Shown: in pieces, positions 1-31,100 of the stretch
Numbering within the stretch: position 1 is the first letter of the stretch
Layout: each line of letters starts with the position of its first letter
Assembly (NCBI RefSeq): GCF_954871325.1
Contig: NC_088779.1
Span: forward strand, 761,121 to 825,120
Direction: 5' to 3'
From: Gordionus sp. m RMFG-2023
Taxonomy: Eukaryota > Nematomorpha > Gordioida > Chordodea > Parachordodidae
DNA: 64,000 bases
Position numbers and translations under genes: made by a program
Notes under the pieces: model-generated
The model's input: the letters and a program-made list of their open reading frames with translations, nothing else
Database searches by the model: none
What the model was told of the DNA's origin: nothing

Positions 1-172
1 TTATCTCATCCCTTGGACATATGTCATGCGGAACTTAAAAATTTTTTTAAAAAAAATATAGGTAGCAAACTAAGAGCCTGCACATCAGAACCCAACGAAT
101 ATTATTTTTCAAAACAAAATATACAAATTATCATTTTAAAATATTTATTATTCATGTTTTTGGGGATCTTGT

Positions 173-189
173 CTTTCTTTCTTTTTTTT

Positions 190-221
<32 letters not shown>

Positions 222-224
222 TTT
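173..224. repeat. (TTTC)n microsatellite
   Basis: About 13 tandem TTTC units with one T-run interruption near the start. Confidence 0.9.
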
Positions 225-982
225 AAAGCTTAATTATTTGTGTATTATTTAATATTTTTTTTTACGGATTTAATTCATTTATAAAATATACATTATATTT
301 AACTATTAAATATTAATACATATGACTATATTTTTAAAATATAAATAATTCTCTCCCTCCCCCCTCCTATATTATAACAAAATAAGAATAAAAAAAATCA
401 TTAAAATATGTATACCTTATAATTTAAAAAATGTATCGTTTAAGCACCCCCCCTCACCTGTCAGTGACAAACACCTTTGGTCACATGTCCATCATATTTT
501 TTTAGAGCAATCTGTTTTAATTTTTGAATAATATTTGGCATATTGTTCTTCACTTTTAAAAAAAAATGAAAACAAGATTTTTCTAAAAAAAATTTTTTAA
601 ATAGATATAAATCTCTAAGCGGAAATAAATTATATGTCTTTCTTGATTGACAGTATGACAGGTAAATGTCAAAAAATGTTTTTCTGTAAAAAAAATTGAA
701 TATGAAAATGTTATAACCCTCAACAAGATTTATGAAGAAAAATGAAAAGGATTTTAATTTACCAAAAATTTTTAAGATGATAATATAAGTAGCATACAAG
801 CTATTTTTATAAAGATGATTGGTTGCGTCTTATTTTCGAAAAATAGTGGTAGCGTTCCGCTTTTAAAAGTACCTTTTTAACAACACCCATATAAGCCCCA
901 AAAAAATATTTCAAATCTTATTTTATATATTTTTTGGTTCGTGTCAATATCCCTCAATTATATATTTTATATAGTATATTAT

Positions 983-1528
<546 letters not shown>

Positions 1529-2173
1529 CATTTCTTGTAAAATAAAATACAAATTGTCTATTTAGAACCGTAGGGGCTTAATTTTGTTTCTGATTAAATA
1601 AGTACACATTGCATAATAAACCTTTTGTAGTAGAATTTATTAATAAATATTATTTTTTTAAATATTTTATTCCCACGTGACTTCTAAAATTAACCAATCA
1701 GGTGAAGAAATAATAAATCAACCTCTCTACCTCATCTGCTCTTTTATGTTAAAACAATATTCAATGAAACCTGTCAAATTTCAAATTTGGGAACTGTTAG
1801 GGAACCAAGATTTTTTTCCCCCAATTTTGACAGTTGCCCATCATCAAGACCATTCACATTTTCTAAGGAATTTGAATTTTTAGTCAAATTAGTGAGTTTT
1901 TCCCGAATTATCAAGAGCCCAAATTAGACAAGTTTTACCTAAATCATCAAAATACAATTTAAAATATTTATAATTTTTATCCTGTTTTTTTTGTTATAGA
2001 GGAAAATCGATATTATTTTACAACGTAAAGGTAAAAATAATAATATCAAAATAAAAGACAGAGAGGTAATTAATTTTTAAATTTAATAAAAATTATTTAT
2101 TTTATTTTTTAATAAAATATAAAAATAAAAAATAAATAAAATAAATTATATAAAAATTAGAAGAAAAAAAAAG

Positions 2174-20630
<18,457 letters not shown>

Positions 20631-21236
20631 TAATATCCGGAATTTTCCTGTCAGGCCAACGCCGGCTTTGAAGCCAGGATATTTGTGGAGCATTCTGCCT
20701 TCAATGGCTAACGATCAACCAGTGGATTTCGCCAACTTGTATTCCGATATAATTAACATAATTTTGCCAGGGGTATACAATATTGTTTTATACTATATTA
20801 TTTAGATAACTCACTCTGGAAAAAATTGCTAAGCTATACTGATAAGAAAGCAAATCCTTGATCAGGGGCCCCGTCCCTTAGAACAAGATTAGATTATTTT
20901 GTGAATATTTTGTCTATGACATTGATTTAATATTTTTAAAAAAAATATTATATTATCTAACATGTCCTGAAAATGATCATTCGCTCCATATGTGAATATT
21001 TCTCTATTTTTTTTTTGTAAAATTCCCAAGTGTCATGGATTTTTTCCTGCTGGATGCTCCTACCCTTCCTTATATGTCGAGATTATATCTGCAGCCTTTG
21101 GTTGTATAGGCCTTAATTGGGTAAATATAATATATTTAAAAAAACATTTTTGTTGATCCTTAAATCCAGAAACCATCTCTTAATCAATTACAAAGCGTTT
21201 TTTATTTTTTTAAAAAACAACTATCTCTTTTAAAAT

Positions 21237-21438
21237 CGCGTTGTAAAACGGGCTCCTATCGAGGCGATTTTTTTTATAAGCAGCTGACTCAATATTCTAG
21301 CCAATGAAAACATTGCCTGAGCCCTAAAGATTCTGACAATGTATGTCTGGACCCTTTGTTCCTTCTACTAGCAAAATCTTCAGGGCTTGGGTAATATTTT
21401 TCTGGATGAACGACTCAAAAAATATCCGCTAACAACAC
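21237..21438. mobile_element. M1 MITE in the decarboxylase remnant
   Basis: Left arm TTGTAAAACGGGCTC, CAGCTGACTCAATATTCTAG, right arm GCTAACAACACC. It lies between the second and third decarboxylase exons, and its right end is 29 bp upstream of the third exon. Confidence 0.7.
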
Positions 21439-22468
21439 CGATTATATTTTTACGCGTATTTTAATAGAGTGCGAGTCCCATATATACGGAATTAGAAATA
21501 GTGATGGTTGATTGGATGGCTAAAGAAATGAATCTTCTGGAAAATCAGGAGGGGGAGGCCTAATTCAGGTGATTTCGATGTTTACATTTCGTTTTGTTTT
21601 ACAAAATGTTTTAATTTGTATATTCACAACATTATTTTCTAAGCGAATTAGCGAAGATTTTTTTTAATGCTTTTCTCCTCAAATCATAAAACTTGGAGAT
21701 AGAACATTCTAATAAGTATTCAAATAATAAACCAATCATCGCTTATTTATCGTAATGTTCCCATTTGGCATAAAAAATGGATTACACTATAATTATATTA
21801 TGTTAGTATCAGAGTGTCGAAATTTTTGAAATATAGGGGTTCGGTCATGGCAGAAAAAAAAAGATCGTAAAAATTCTGCTGTTCGAATTGAGGATTAGAA
21901 TTTTTTTAAAGATATCGGTTCAAGGCTCTAAGACTTCTTAAAGGTTTAGTAATCTGCCTAGTAAATTTTACAAAAATCAAGCCAGGTAGAGTCCGGGATT
22001 AGAAATTCAATGATTAGGACAAAGCGATAAGTCATTTTTATTATACATTTAAAATAAAATATAAATATATTTCAAAATGATACATTTTGAATATAAAAAA
22101 TTTTAGGGTCGGGCCAAGGGGCCCTAAAAATTACAATCTTGGGCGGAGAGAGTCTTGGACTGAAAAAAAAGAGAAATTTCTAAAGTTCTAGACTGAGAAC
22201 TTCGATATGATGCGACTGAATATCTACTCTAACTTTAAAAATTTGTATAGTATGTATATATATATACATGCGAATTAATTTTATTAAACTAAGGGTTCAG
22301 CGAGTGAAGGGGGTTACGGTATCTATAATAGCTGCAAGAGAGAGAAAAAATTTTCTTAAATTCTTGGTGACCCGTCTCGAAGTCTTACTCACTATGGAAT
22401 TTTATCCAAACTGAGGGGCCTATACATCGGACCAAGTTTTCATATTCACTTTTATATCCGGTTTTGGG

Positions 22469-22645
22469 TGAGTGTTGACGGCTAACTCAAGCATTCATCA
22501 AGAAAAAATGTTGCACAAGCCTGAAGATTTTGCTCGTAGAAGAAACTTAGGGTCTGTACATTATATTATCGAAATCTTGAGGATTTGGCAATATTTTTCT
22601 GGCCAAAATATTTGAGTTAGCCGTTTTTAAGAAATAACAACACTA
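22469..22645. mobile_element. M1 MITE
   Basis: Left arm TGAGTGTTGACGGCTAACTC, right arm GAGTTAGCCGTTTTTAAG to CAACACTA. The flanks GTTTTGGG and GTTTTTTG may be a worn 8-bp duplication. Confidence 0.7.
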
Positions 22646-24051
22646 GTTTTTTGGGGTGTTTACAATTTTCATATTTCATTATTATAGATATTTTAAACTT
22701 ATTCCAAGAATAAATAAAAAAGAGAAAGAAAGAAATTTAAATATTTTTATACAATTCTATTTGTCAATATATTTTTTTTTATTAAAAAAAAATAATTGTG
22801 CCAGACCCCATTCATCGGTAATAAAATTCAGCTAGAATGAGTGACGTAACGATGACAGTGATTGAATCCGAAATTAATTCGAAATTAGGAGAGACTCGAT
22901 TGCTGGAACATATCAAAAGAGAAAGAGAACTCCTTTTATACCTAGTGATGTTAAATCATCAGACCTTGACCAACTCCAATATGAGGTGGTCAAGTTTATC
23001 CCCTAAAAAAATTGACTTTAAACATCTAAGTTTTAGCCTCGACTTAATGATGGAGACTATTATTTTTTAGCATAAAAACTTGGATAAAGCCTTTAGAGCT
23101 GGCCCAAAAGTAAGATGATTTTAACAACACTACCTTATACCTTTCTATCTTTTCTATTCTATTCTATACTACAAATAAATATAATTTATGATATATTTTA
23201 TAAGATGTGATGAAATGTATTTTAAATTTTTTTAATCATTATATATATACAATTTATTATATTCTTCATTAAGATTCCCTGTAGGTTGTTCAAAAGTCGA
23301 TGAAGAAGATTTAGATGAATCTTGGAAATTGATCTCTAAAGTTTTAGATGATGTTTTAGATGGGAAAAAATCTTAATTAAATTTTTTTTCCAAAACTATG
23401 CATTCATATTTTTTTTAATATACTTAATATCACCAATATTTTGTAAATTTTTTATAAAATATCCCATAGAATTTTTAAATTTTCTATCTCGCAATTCAAT
23501 TTTTGGCTGAGACAAAATGTGGCAAAATCTAAATTCTGCCCTTCACTTCAAAAAGACTTGTGTATAAATTGTAATTTAATAAAAAAAAATATCAGAAAAA
23601 GACAAGAATTAAAAGTGTTATAATAAAAGACTGTTTATAACTGTAACTACTCATATTTTTACCAATGTAACTAGTAACTGTAAACTATTATATTTCAAAG
23701 TAACTTTTAACAACACTAAACACAACGTTATATTAGTTTTGTGCTAAGAATTATATTCCCTTGTGCAAACGTTTTTTTTATCGCTTGTAATTTTTTAGAC
23801 GCAAATTTTTTTGTATATTCGCAAACGAAACTCATTTAATATTGTAATGAATGGATAAATATTTTGTATTGAAAAGATAATATCATCTTTTTAGAAGATG
23901 GCTTGTATTATTTTTTACTTTCCTTATTTTTGATATGCAAAATTAATGGCAAAATGGGAAATTCAGAATAATTCTTCAGGGTTAGCGAATTTCAATCAAT
24001 ACGAGTGGTTATAGCGGGCCGAATACCCCCCTAAATAAGCGGTATGGGGTT

Positions 24052-24781
24052 CGGGAACTAGGAGCGGAACTTTGAGTTAAGGAACAGGAAATGAACATAA
24101 ACGCGTATTCCAGAACTATCCAGGAACGTTCCCAAAAATATGTATAAATTTTCTAAAATAAAAAATTCCTATTACAGGTACATATACTAAAGTTTTTTTT
24201 TATTTTCTTTTATAAATAGTTTTTTATAAAAATAAATGATCATTAATCATATTAAAACTATACAATACTTGCATTCCTGAAGGAAGACAAGAATATGTTG
24301 AATTAAAAAATTTTCTAAGGTTCTAAGGATAAAAAAAAGAGAAAAACATAGTAAAACTTACAAAAAAAGGAATGATATTCTAATGAACTATAAAAAAAAA
24401 TTTTCAGCAGATAGACTCTAGCCAAAACAATAATCTAATAATAATGCTAAATCCTATCCTATATAAATTGGTCCAAATCGTATTAGCAACTCCGTGCAGC
24501 CAAGTAAGTATTGAACGTTTTTTTGCGACACTCAAATTTATACTAACACCATAACACAAAGAACCAATATAAAAAATAATAATCTTTCAGATAAATATAT
24601 TAATGCTTCGATATAATAAAAAAGATTTATTTTTTGATTAAATAAAAGGATTAATTAAAATGTGTAGATTTCTAAAAATAACATATATTTAGATATTTTT
24701 TCTAGGAACCTTCCAATAAAGTGGGGAACAGAACTGGAGCAGAAAACGGCAGCGCAAAAATGCCCTTGTTCCTGGTCCCTG
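24052..24781 (+). mobile_element. hAT element, internally deleted, with dimerisation-domain remnant
   Basis: Around 24465-24645 the plus strand encodes a decayed hAT C-terminal dimerisation region (LATPCSQVSIERFFATLKF, then near the end NKKDLFF). This corresponds to the PxSSxxxERxFSxxxxI signature of hAT transposases. The outer ends are GC-rich and roughly inverted (GGTTCGGGAACTAGG on the left, GACCAGGAACAAGGG on the complementary right end). No 8-bp duplication could be fixed. In-frame stops show it is dead. Confidence 0.65.
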
Positions 24782-24794
24782 CTATAAATTATTC

Positions 24795-25010
24795 TGTGGA
24801 AATATTAAATCACGATATTTAAAAAAAAATTAAATATTTATCTAAATTTTATTATTCAGAGGATATTTAAAAATTAATCTGTAGACCTATTAATTTCAAG
24901 AATTTAAATCTTGGCATGAAAGATTGAGTTTAGTAGATAATCCTCTAAGAATGTCTATGGAAGCATTGCTTACTTTAATATTTTTACAGTTATTCCCAAC
25001 AAATTAATGG
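24795..25010. repeat. Dispersed repeat, partial copy 3
   Basis: Homologous to about 30650-30800: shared TTCAGAGGATAT, TTTAAATCTT, ATGAAAGAT and ATGGAAGCATT blocks in the same order. It abuts the hAT fragment ending at 24781. Confidence 0.5.
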
Positions 25011-25869
25011 AATATATATTAAATTTTAAAAATTGAGTATTAAGCTAAGTAAATATTTTTTTTTACCCCCCCCCCCCCTATTTAATATTAAATATAAAAT
25101 AAGAATGATATCATGTTATTTTGATATTTAATCTCAATTTTTTTTTAAATTATTTCAATAAAGAAATTGATTTAAGTATGTAGTATATATTTTTTTTTAA
25201 AAAACATGTTTTTTGTCAAAAAATAAGATTTATATAAAATCAAATTTTGATAGGTTATGTATGATTAATAGCTGTTTACCAAGACAGAATTCACTAACGC
25301 AGTATTTTACTCTTAAATATTTGTTTTTTGTTACAATAATATTATTTAATATTTTTTTTTAGTTCTAATAAATTATTTATTGTTCCCAAAAAAAGCATTT
25401 TTTCAATATTAACAAAAATTTATTTAACCCTCTCCCCTCTGTTGGAAATTTTTTTAAAATATTTCTTTGAATCTTTCTTAAAGATATGTTCTAAAATAAC
25501 TCAAACGTGAGCCTATGTAAATCTCATAATAGAATAAATTTTCACAGTCTTGTCATTAATTAATCCCATGATTTTCTCTTAAAAACTTTTACTAAATTTT
25601 TTTATTTTTTGAAAGCTAATCGAATTTTAAACTTAATTATTCTTCTCCTCTTCTTCTTTTAGCAAGTTGGTCATAGACCTGCGCCGGTTTTTTTCCTCGA
25701 GGGTACCAACAAACCTCTTACCCAGGGGTTTTTAAGTGAGGGTGGAACTTCCCTATACCATTTTTTTATAAAAAGATTTAGTAACAAAAATTGTTTTGTT
25801 AATGGATAAATATGTGTTATAATTTGAGCTGGGGTGGCTGTAAGTTAAATATGAAATAATTTTTTTTTT

Positions 25870-26054
25870 TACTAACTCAATATTTTAGCCCAGAAAAATA
25901 TTGCCTAAGACTCAAGATTTCGATAATATATGTCTAGACCTTTGTTCCTTCTATGAGCAAAATCTTCTGGCTTAGGGTCTAATTTTTCTGGATAAAGTAA
26001 TTGAGTTAGCCGTTTTTAGAAATCGGCTCAAAATGAGCCGATTTAGCAACACTT
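25870..26054. mobile_element. M1 MITE, left end worn
   Basis: ACTAACTCAATATTTTAGCC at the left pairs with ATTGAGTTAGCCGTTTTTAG, then AAATGAGCCGATTTAGCAACACTT at the right (shared with other copies). It is 180 bp from the next M1 copy. Confidence 0.7.
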
Positions 26055-26235
26055 GTCATAGTTAATTCTTTAATTTATAAGAAGTATTCGATAAAAAAAA
26101 AATCAGGAATTTTGAAAATTTGAATTATATTTTTTTTTATATATAGTTTACTTGATCACTATAATAATTTATATTTAGTATCATTGATTGCGGATTGGTT
26201 AGATTTCTTCTTTAAATTTATTCCAGTCCTATATG

Positions 26236-26421
26236 TAGTGTTGTGGAACGGCTGGATTTGAGTCGAATTTTAAAAAATGGCTGACTCACTATTTTGTATA
26301 GAATAATATTGCACAAGGCCTAAAGAGTTTTGCTCAGAGATGGCTTGGACATCTATCCGAAATCTCGATGCTGAGACATTATTCTTATGGCTAAAATTTT
26401 ATGTCAGGTTTAACAACACTT
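26236..26421. mobile_element. M1 MITE with exact 8-bp target duplication
   Basis: The element runs TAGTGTTG to CAACACTT. Flanks are CCTATATG at both 26228-26235 and 26422-26429, exact. This fixes the family ends and supports hAT-type integration. Confidence 0.85.
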
Positions 26422-26580
26422 CCTATATGCCTTTTCTATTCATTCCAACATATGGGTTCTGTTAGGGTTTAGGCATGCCGTAGGTCTTTAACATCCTAAG
26501 CCTCATCTTATATCATCTATTATAAGTATTACGCATATTACTATTCTCAACACCAGAGATAAAATGATAATCGATAAGAA

Positions 26581-28077
26581 TTTTATAACCAATAGTTACT
26601 AGACGCTAAGTGGGAGTACTGTTTTAAAGACTGTCAGTATAAATAGGATAAATTTTTAGTTCGCTATCTCTCTCTCCCCATGAATCCCAATATTTTACTA
26701 TTGTAAATGTATCTTAGGTATAATAATTTACACATTTACCATTCAATTTTATAACCAATAGTTACTAGACGCTAAGTGGGAGTACTGTTTTAAAGACTGT
26801 CAGTATAAATAGGATAAATTTTTAGTTCGCTATCTCTCTCTCCCCATGAATCCCAATATTTTACTATTATAAATGTATCTTAGGTATAATAATTTACACA
26901 TTTACCATTCAATTTTATAACCAATAGTTACTAGACGCTAAGTGTGGGAGTACTGTTTTAAAGACTGTCAGTATAAATAGGATAAATTTTTAGTTCGCTA
27001 TCTCTCTCTCCCCATGAATCCCAATATTTTACTATTGTAAATGTATCTTAGGTATAATAATTTACACATTTACCATTCAATTTTATAACCAATAGTTACT
27101 AGACGCTAAGTGGGAGTACTGTTTTAAAGACTGTCAGTATAAATAGGATAAATTTTTAGTTCGCTATCTCTCTCTCCCCATGAATCCCAATATTTTACTA
27201 TTATAAATGTATCTTAGGTATAATAATTTACACATTTACCATTCAATTTTATAACCAATAGTTACTAGACGCTAAGTGGGAGTACTGTTTTAAAGACTGT
27301 CAGTATAAATAGGATAAATTTTTAGTTCGCTATCTCTCTCTCCCCATGAATCCCAATATTTTACTATTGTAAATGTATCTTAGGTATAATAATTTACACA
27401 TTTACCATTCAATTTTATAACCAATAGTTACTAGACGCTAAGTGGGAGTACTGTTTTAAAGACTGTCAGTATAAATAGGATAAATTTTTAGTTCGCTATC
27501 TCTCTCTCCCCATGAATCCCAATATTTTACTATTATAAATGTATCTTAGGTTATAATAATTTACACATTTACCATTCAATTTTATAACCAATAGTTACTA
27601 GACGCTAAGTGGGAGTACTGTTTTAAAGACTGTCAGTATAAATAGGATAAATTTTTAGTTCGCTATCTCTCTCTCCCCATGAATCCCAATATTTTACTAT
27701 TATAAATGTATCTTAGGTATAATAATTTACACATTTACCATTCAATTTTATAACCAATAGTTACTAGACGCTAAGTGGGAGTACTGTTTTAAAGACTGTC
27801 AGTATAAATAGGATAAATTTTTAGTTCGCTATCTCTCTCTCCCCATGAATCCCAATATTTTACTATTGTAAATGTATCTTAGGTATAATAATTTACACAT
27901 TTACCATTCAATTTTATAACCAATAGTTACTAGACGCTAAGTGGGAGTACTGTTTTAAAGACTGTCAGTAAAAATAAGATAAATTTTTAGTTCGCCATCT
28001 CTCTCTCCCCATGAATCCCAATATTTTACTATTGTAAATGTATCTTAGGTATAATAATTTACACATTTACCATTCAC
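26581..28077. repeat. 166-bp tandem satellite, nine copies
   Basis: Units start at 26581, 26747, 26913, 27081, 27247, 27413, 27580, 27746 and 27912. They are near-identical; spacing is 166 bp except 168 (TG insertion in copy 3) and 167 (extra T in copy 6). The last copy is the most diverged. Each unit contains CTCTCTCTCCCCATGAATCC. One site, TATTGTAAATG or TATTATAAATG, reads G,A,G,A,G,A,A,G,G along the array. The array ends about 80 bp beyond the stop codon of the minus-strand GPCR. Confidence 0.97.
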
Positions 28078-28158
28078 TTGAGAGAGCAGATCTGATAATT
28101 TTCATGATAGGAACTCTGAAATCTCTTGGAATTTTTATTTATTTTTTTTTTAATAGCG

Positions 28159-31100
28159 TTATTCGGAAAATTGAAAAAGTTTGAGAATTTTTGTGATCAC
28201 ATTACATCGGTAAGTAGGGTTTAACAGGAAATTGAAGTAAAATGTAAAGCTCATGTAGAAAAATTCGAGCATGTTCGAAATGCTTATGCTGAGGTAAACG
28301 TTGTTGATGATCATCCGCTCGATCAGATAGTCTATACTCATTTCAATCATAGAAATAGGTAGCAACAATACCACAAATTCGATCCAGAGTAGTATGAGCG
28401 TCCTTGTAGATTGCAATTGTTCTAGTTTTCTTTTCTCGTAGAGAGCGCTGTGCCGCTTGTCGTTGAGTTGAATCAAGGAAGCGCGTGGCGAGAGCGTATT
28501 TTCGTCACTTCTCTTTCTCGTTTCTCCTTGGCTAGTATTTTCGCTAGTGATAGTAACGGCGGGTTGGTTTCTCTTGTCGAAGTAAATCACGGAGAGTTGA
28601 ATGCTAGGAACCTTAAGTTTCGATTTACCTTCGAAATCATCTTTATTACGATCTTCTTGACGACGATGAAATTTGTTAACATTTCCGCTTGGCGCGTTAT
28701 CGGCTATGGAGGAAAACTTCTCCTCTCTGACAACGTTATTTGTAAGCGATTTAACGTTGTCTCCAGGAGATGTCTTTATCGTTTTGGAAAGTACGGAAGT
28801 TTCGCGATCTCTAGCTTCGATAGGCAGCGTCGAAGTAAAGATAGACCCAATTCTGGTCCTTTCCTCCCTTGGGGAATCTTTTTTAGACTCGCGATGATTC
28901 ATTCTATCAGGGGGAGACATTAAAGATAGTCTGCTACTATTGTACATATCCTCATATTTGCTATTAACCTAACGTTATTGGAAGGAAAACAAATATTACT
29001 TTTTTTAAAAAATAACATTTCATGGATAGAATTCAAATTCTAATCTAATCATAGTGGTTTTTTCACTGTATTCTTTTGCGTCACTATTGGGTATTTTTTT
29101 TTACAAAATTCAAAATGGGTTGTAACAACTCATTAATAGTTTTTACAAAAAAATGTTACATTATTAAAAATATAAATCAAGATGGACGTCTCGAATTATG
29201 GTATAAACAAATCATTCATGTATATAAATAAAAACTTTCCGTTTATTCCTTATGGATATGAGTCTGAAGGCTAGAATCGACAAGAACGGTATAATCTTGA
29301 TAAACATTTCTCTGCTAATCTGATAAGCCATCCAAATGTGCATATTTTTACGCACAGGAGGTACGTATATGATGTACGAATAAAATGTCTTTAAATAGGT
29401 AAAATATCGCGAATTCGTGTCACGGGTATAGAGCCTATTATTTATAGCCAAAATCCTGGTGCCGCCTTGCAATCTATCGCGGTACATAGTAGCTAAGCGA
29501 TTTTGAACGAAATCACTCCTCATGTCAATCACGCAGGGTAATCTGTGCTCGGTGAGTTCTCTCCAAAAATAGGTGGGTAAATACCACAATACGGAATACG
29601 CAAAGGATACCAGCATAGCTCTCCTGACGTTCTTGAGGGTAAAAATTGTTCTGTACCTAGGGAATATAAAACTTTTAAGGATCTATTAAAGCGATAACAA
29701 TGTTTTATAAATTGCTCCTGTTTGAAATTTTTTAAAATAAATCCACTAGGAAAGAAAAAAGATTCTTTTTTAAAATTTCCTTAAAATATAAATAAATAAA
29801 CGATTATTTTACTTTTAAATGCCCAAATCAACTGTGAATTTCAAAGTGTTCTATTTTAAATATTAGAAAAATAGTTTAAATATATTTAAACATGTTTTCC
29901 TTGTGTATTAATATTTTACCTAGAGAAAAATTTAAAGTATATTTTCTTATATTTTTTGATTGGATATAAGAATATTTTATCAACCAAAATATATATATAT
30001 TTAATTAATTTTTACCTCTACTAATAACCAGGATTAGGCAAAATTTCTAGGATGCATAAAATTTAGATATCCAAAGGGACAGAATTATGCTGTATAATTA
30101 TTTCTGAGACTCTTTGTGCTACAGAAAGAAAGAAACTGCAAAAATATGACCGACAAATAGGGTATTCTACATCATTGGATCTAGAAAATCTTATTTTGAG
30201 TTCCCTTAGAGTAATGTCATGATGGCCTGAAGCAGATATTCCACCTGGATACATTATTAGATTCTAAAACAACTGCCGTTTTTTTTGCTCATGAATATAA
30301 ATGTGTTAATAGATTATTTAATTAGAATTTTATGAATGATATGGATTTGACTGAAGTTATGAGAACCCCCAATAATATTAAATTAGAAACTTAAAAAACT
30401 AAGAGAAATAACGAAGAATTTCAATAGATCTTTGTGATTGTTGAAGCTAAAGGGGAATTATAATAATTTCGAGATTATCAACCTCGACTTGCATCTAGTC
30501 AGGCAAAATCATTCCAATATTAACCTGGGGTCAACTTGAGGATTAGTAAAAAATAACCGTTTTTATTCAACTTTGTATACATTTTTTACTCAAATCAATG
30601 AACGATTTGTGATACAGCCAGCAAGTGGCTCTAACCAAATTCTTATGAGGATATATTAAATCTCGATATTGAAATAATAAATTATAGCCAAATTTTTTTC
30701 AGAGGATATATAAATGTATCTTAGAATTTTAAATCTTAATATGAAAGATAAATTTCACTTAGAATAATACTCCGAGAAATGCGATGGAAGCATTCTTCAA
30801 AATATATTTTGGAGTTTTTTCTTTCAAATATCAAAATTACTTTATATTTTGGCAACAATAACCTATTAGTTATCGGCATCAAAAACCTTTTTCTTCTTTG
30901 CAAGAATATTGATAACCTTAAAATCGATTATAGAGATTTCATTTTCCAATATATAGCAAAAATTATTATTGAAAAACTTGCGCACAGTAAATTTCATTTA
31001 CGAACCATATCTTGATTATCTTTTTTTAAATAAATCATATAAATGTTTAAATCTATATTTTATTGTGATTTACATAGCGATTAATATAGCTATAATATTT

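Larger units (their letters stand above)
20655..23376 (+). pseudogene. Aromatic-L-amino-acid decarboxylase remnant
   Basis: Group II PLP-dependent decarboxylase (AADC, tyrosine or histidine decarboxylase family). Exon 20655-20772 encodes a stretch with LKPGYLWSILP and ends IILPG, matching the family's KPGYL...IMPG block. Exon about 21017-21120 encodes HGFFPAGCSYPS...FGCIGLNW, matching the HxYFPxxxSYPS/IGFSW block. Exon 21468-21568 encodes SASPIYTELEIVMVDWMAK, then shifts frame before the expected GGGLIQ, which is present one base out of register. The final exon 23285-23376 encodes CSKVDEEDLDESWKLIS and ends VLDGKKS plus stop, matching the C-terminal CS...ESW.LI block. The conserved VTHW residues at the start of exon 2 are decayed. 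The PLP-lysine exon (NPHKW) and about 300 central residues are absent; a small open frame with ATG at 22837 lies in their place but does not resemble the family. An M1 MITE occupies the second intron. Confidence 0.75.
23377..26227. other. Repeat-rich intergenic stretch
   Basis: No exon is supportable. It holds a hAT-derived fragment (24052-24781), part of the dispersed repeat also seen at 30 kb (24795-25010), and an M1 MITE (25870-26054). The rest is AT-rich with occasional C homopolymers. Confidence 0.6.

Noticed and set aside
461-799. 112-codon minus-strand open frame
   Set aside because: Phe/Tyr/Lys/Asn-rich AT noise with no domain and no neighbouring exon of similar type.
22837-23070. 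77-codon frame starting with ATG, considered as a small independent gene
   Set aside because: The best downstream exon (23285-23376) fits the C-terminus of the decarboxylase family. Phases between the ATG frame and that exon do not agree, so the ATG frame is left unassigned.
26581-28077. CRISPR-like regular repeats
   Set aside because: The 166-bp units abut directly with no unique spacers, in a eukaryotic context. This is a tandem satellite.
28450-28923. 157-codon plus-strand open frame
   Set aside because: Antisense shadow of the GPCR last exon, which carries TM6, TM7 and the NPxxY motif on the minus strand.
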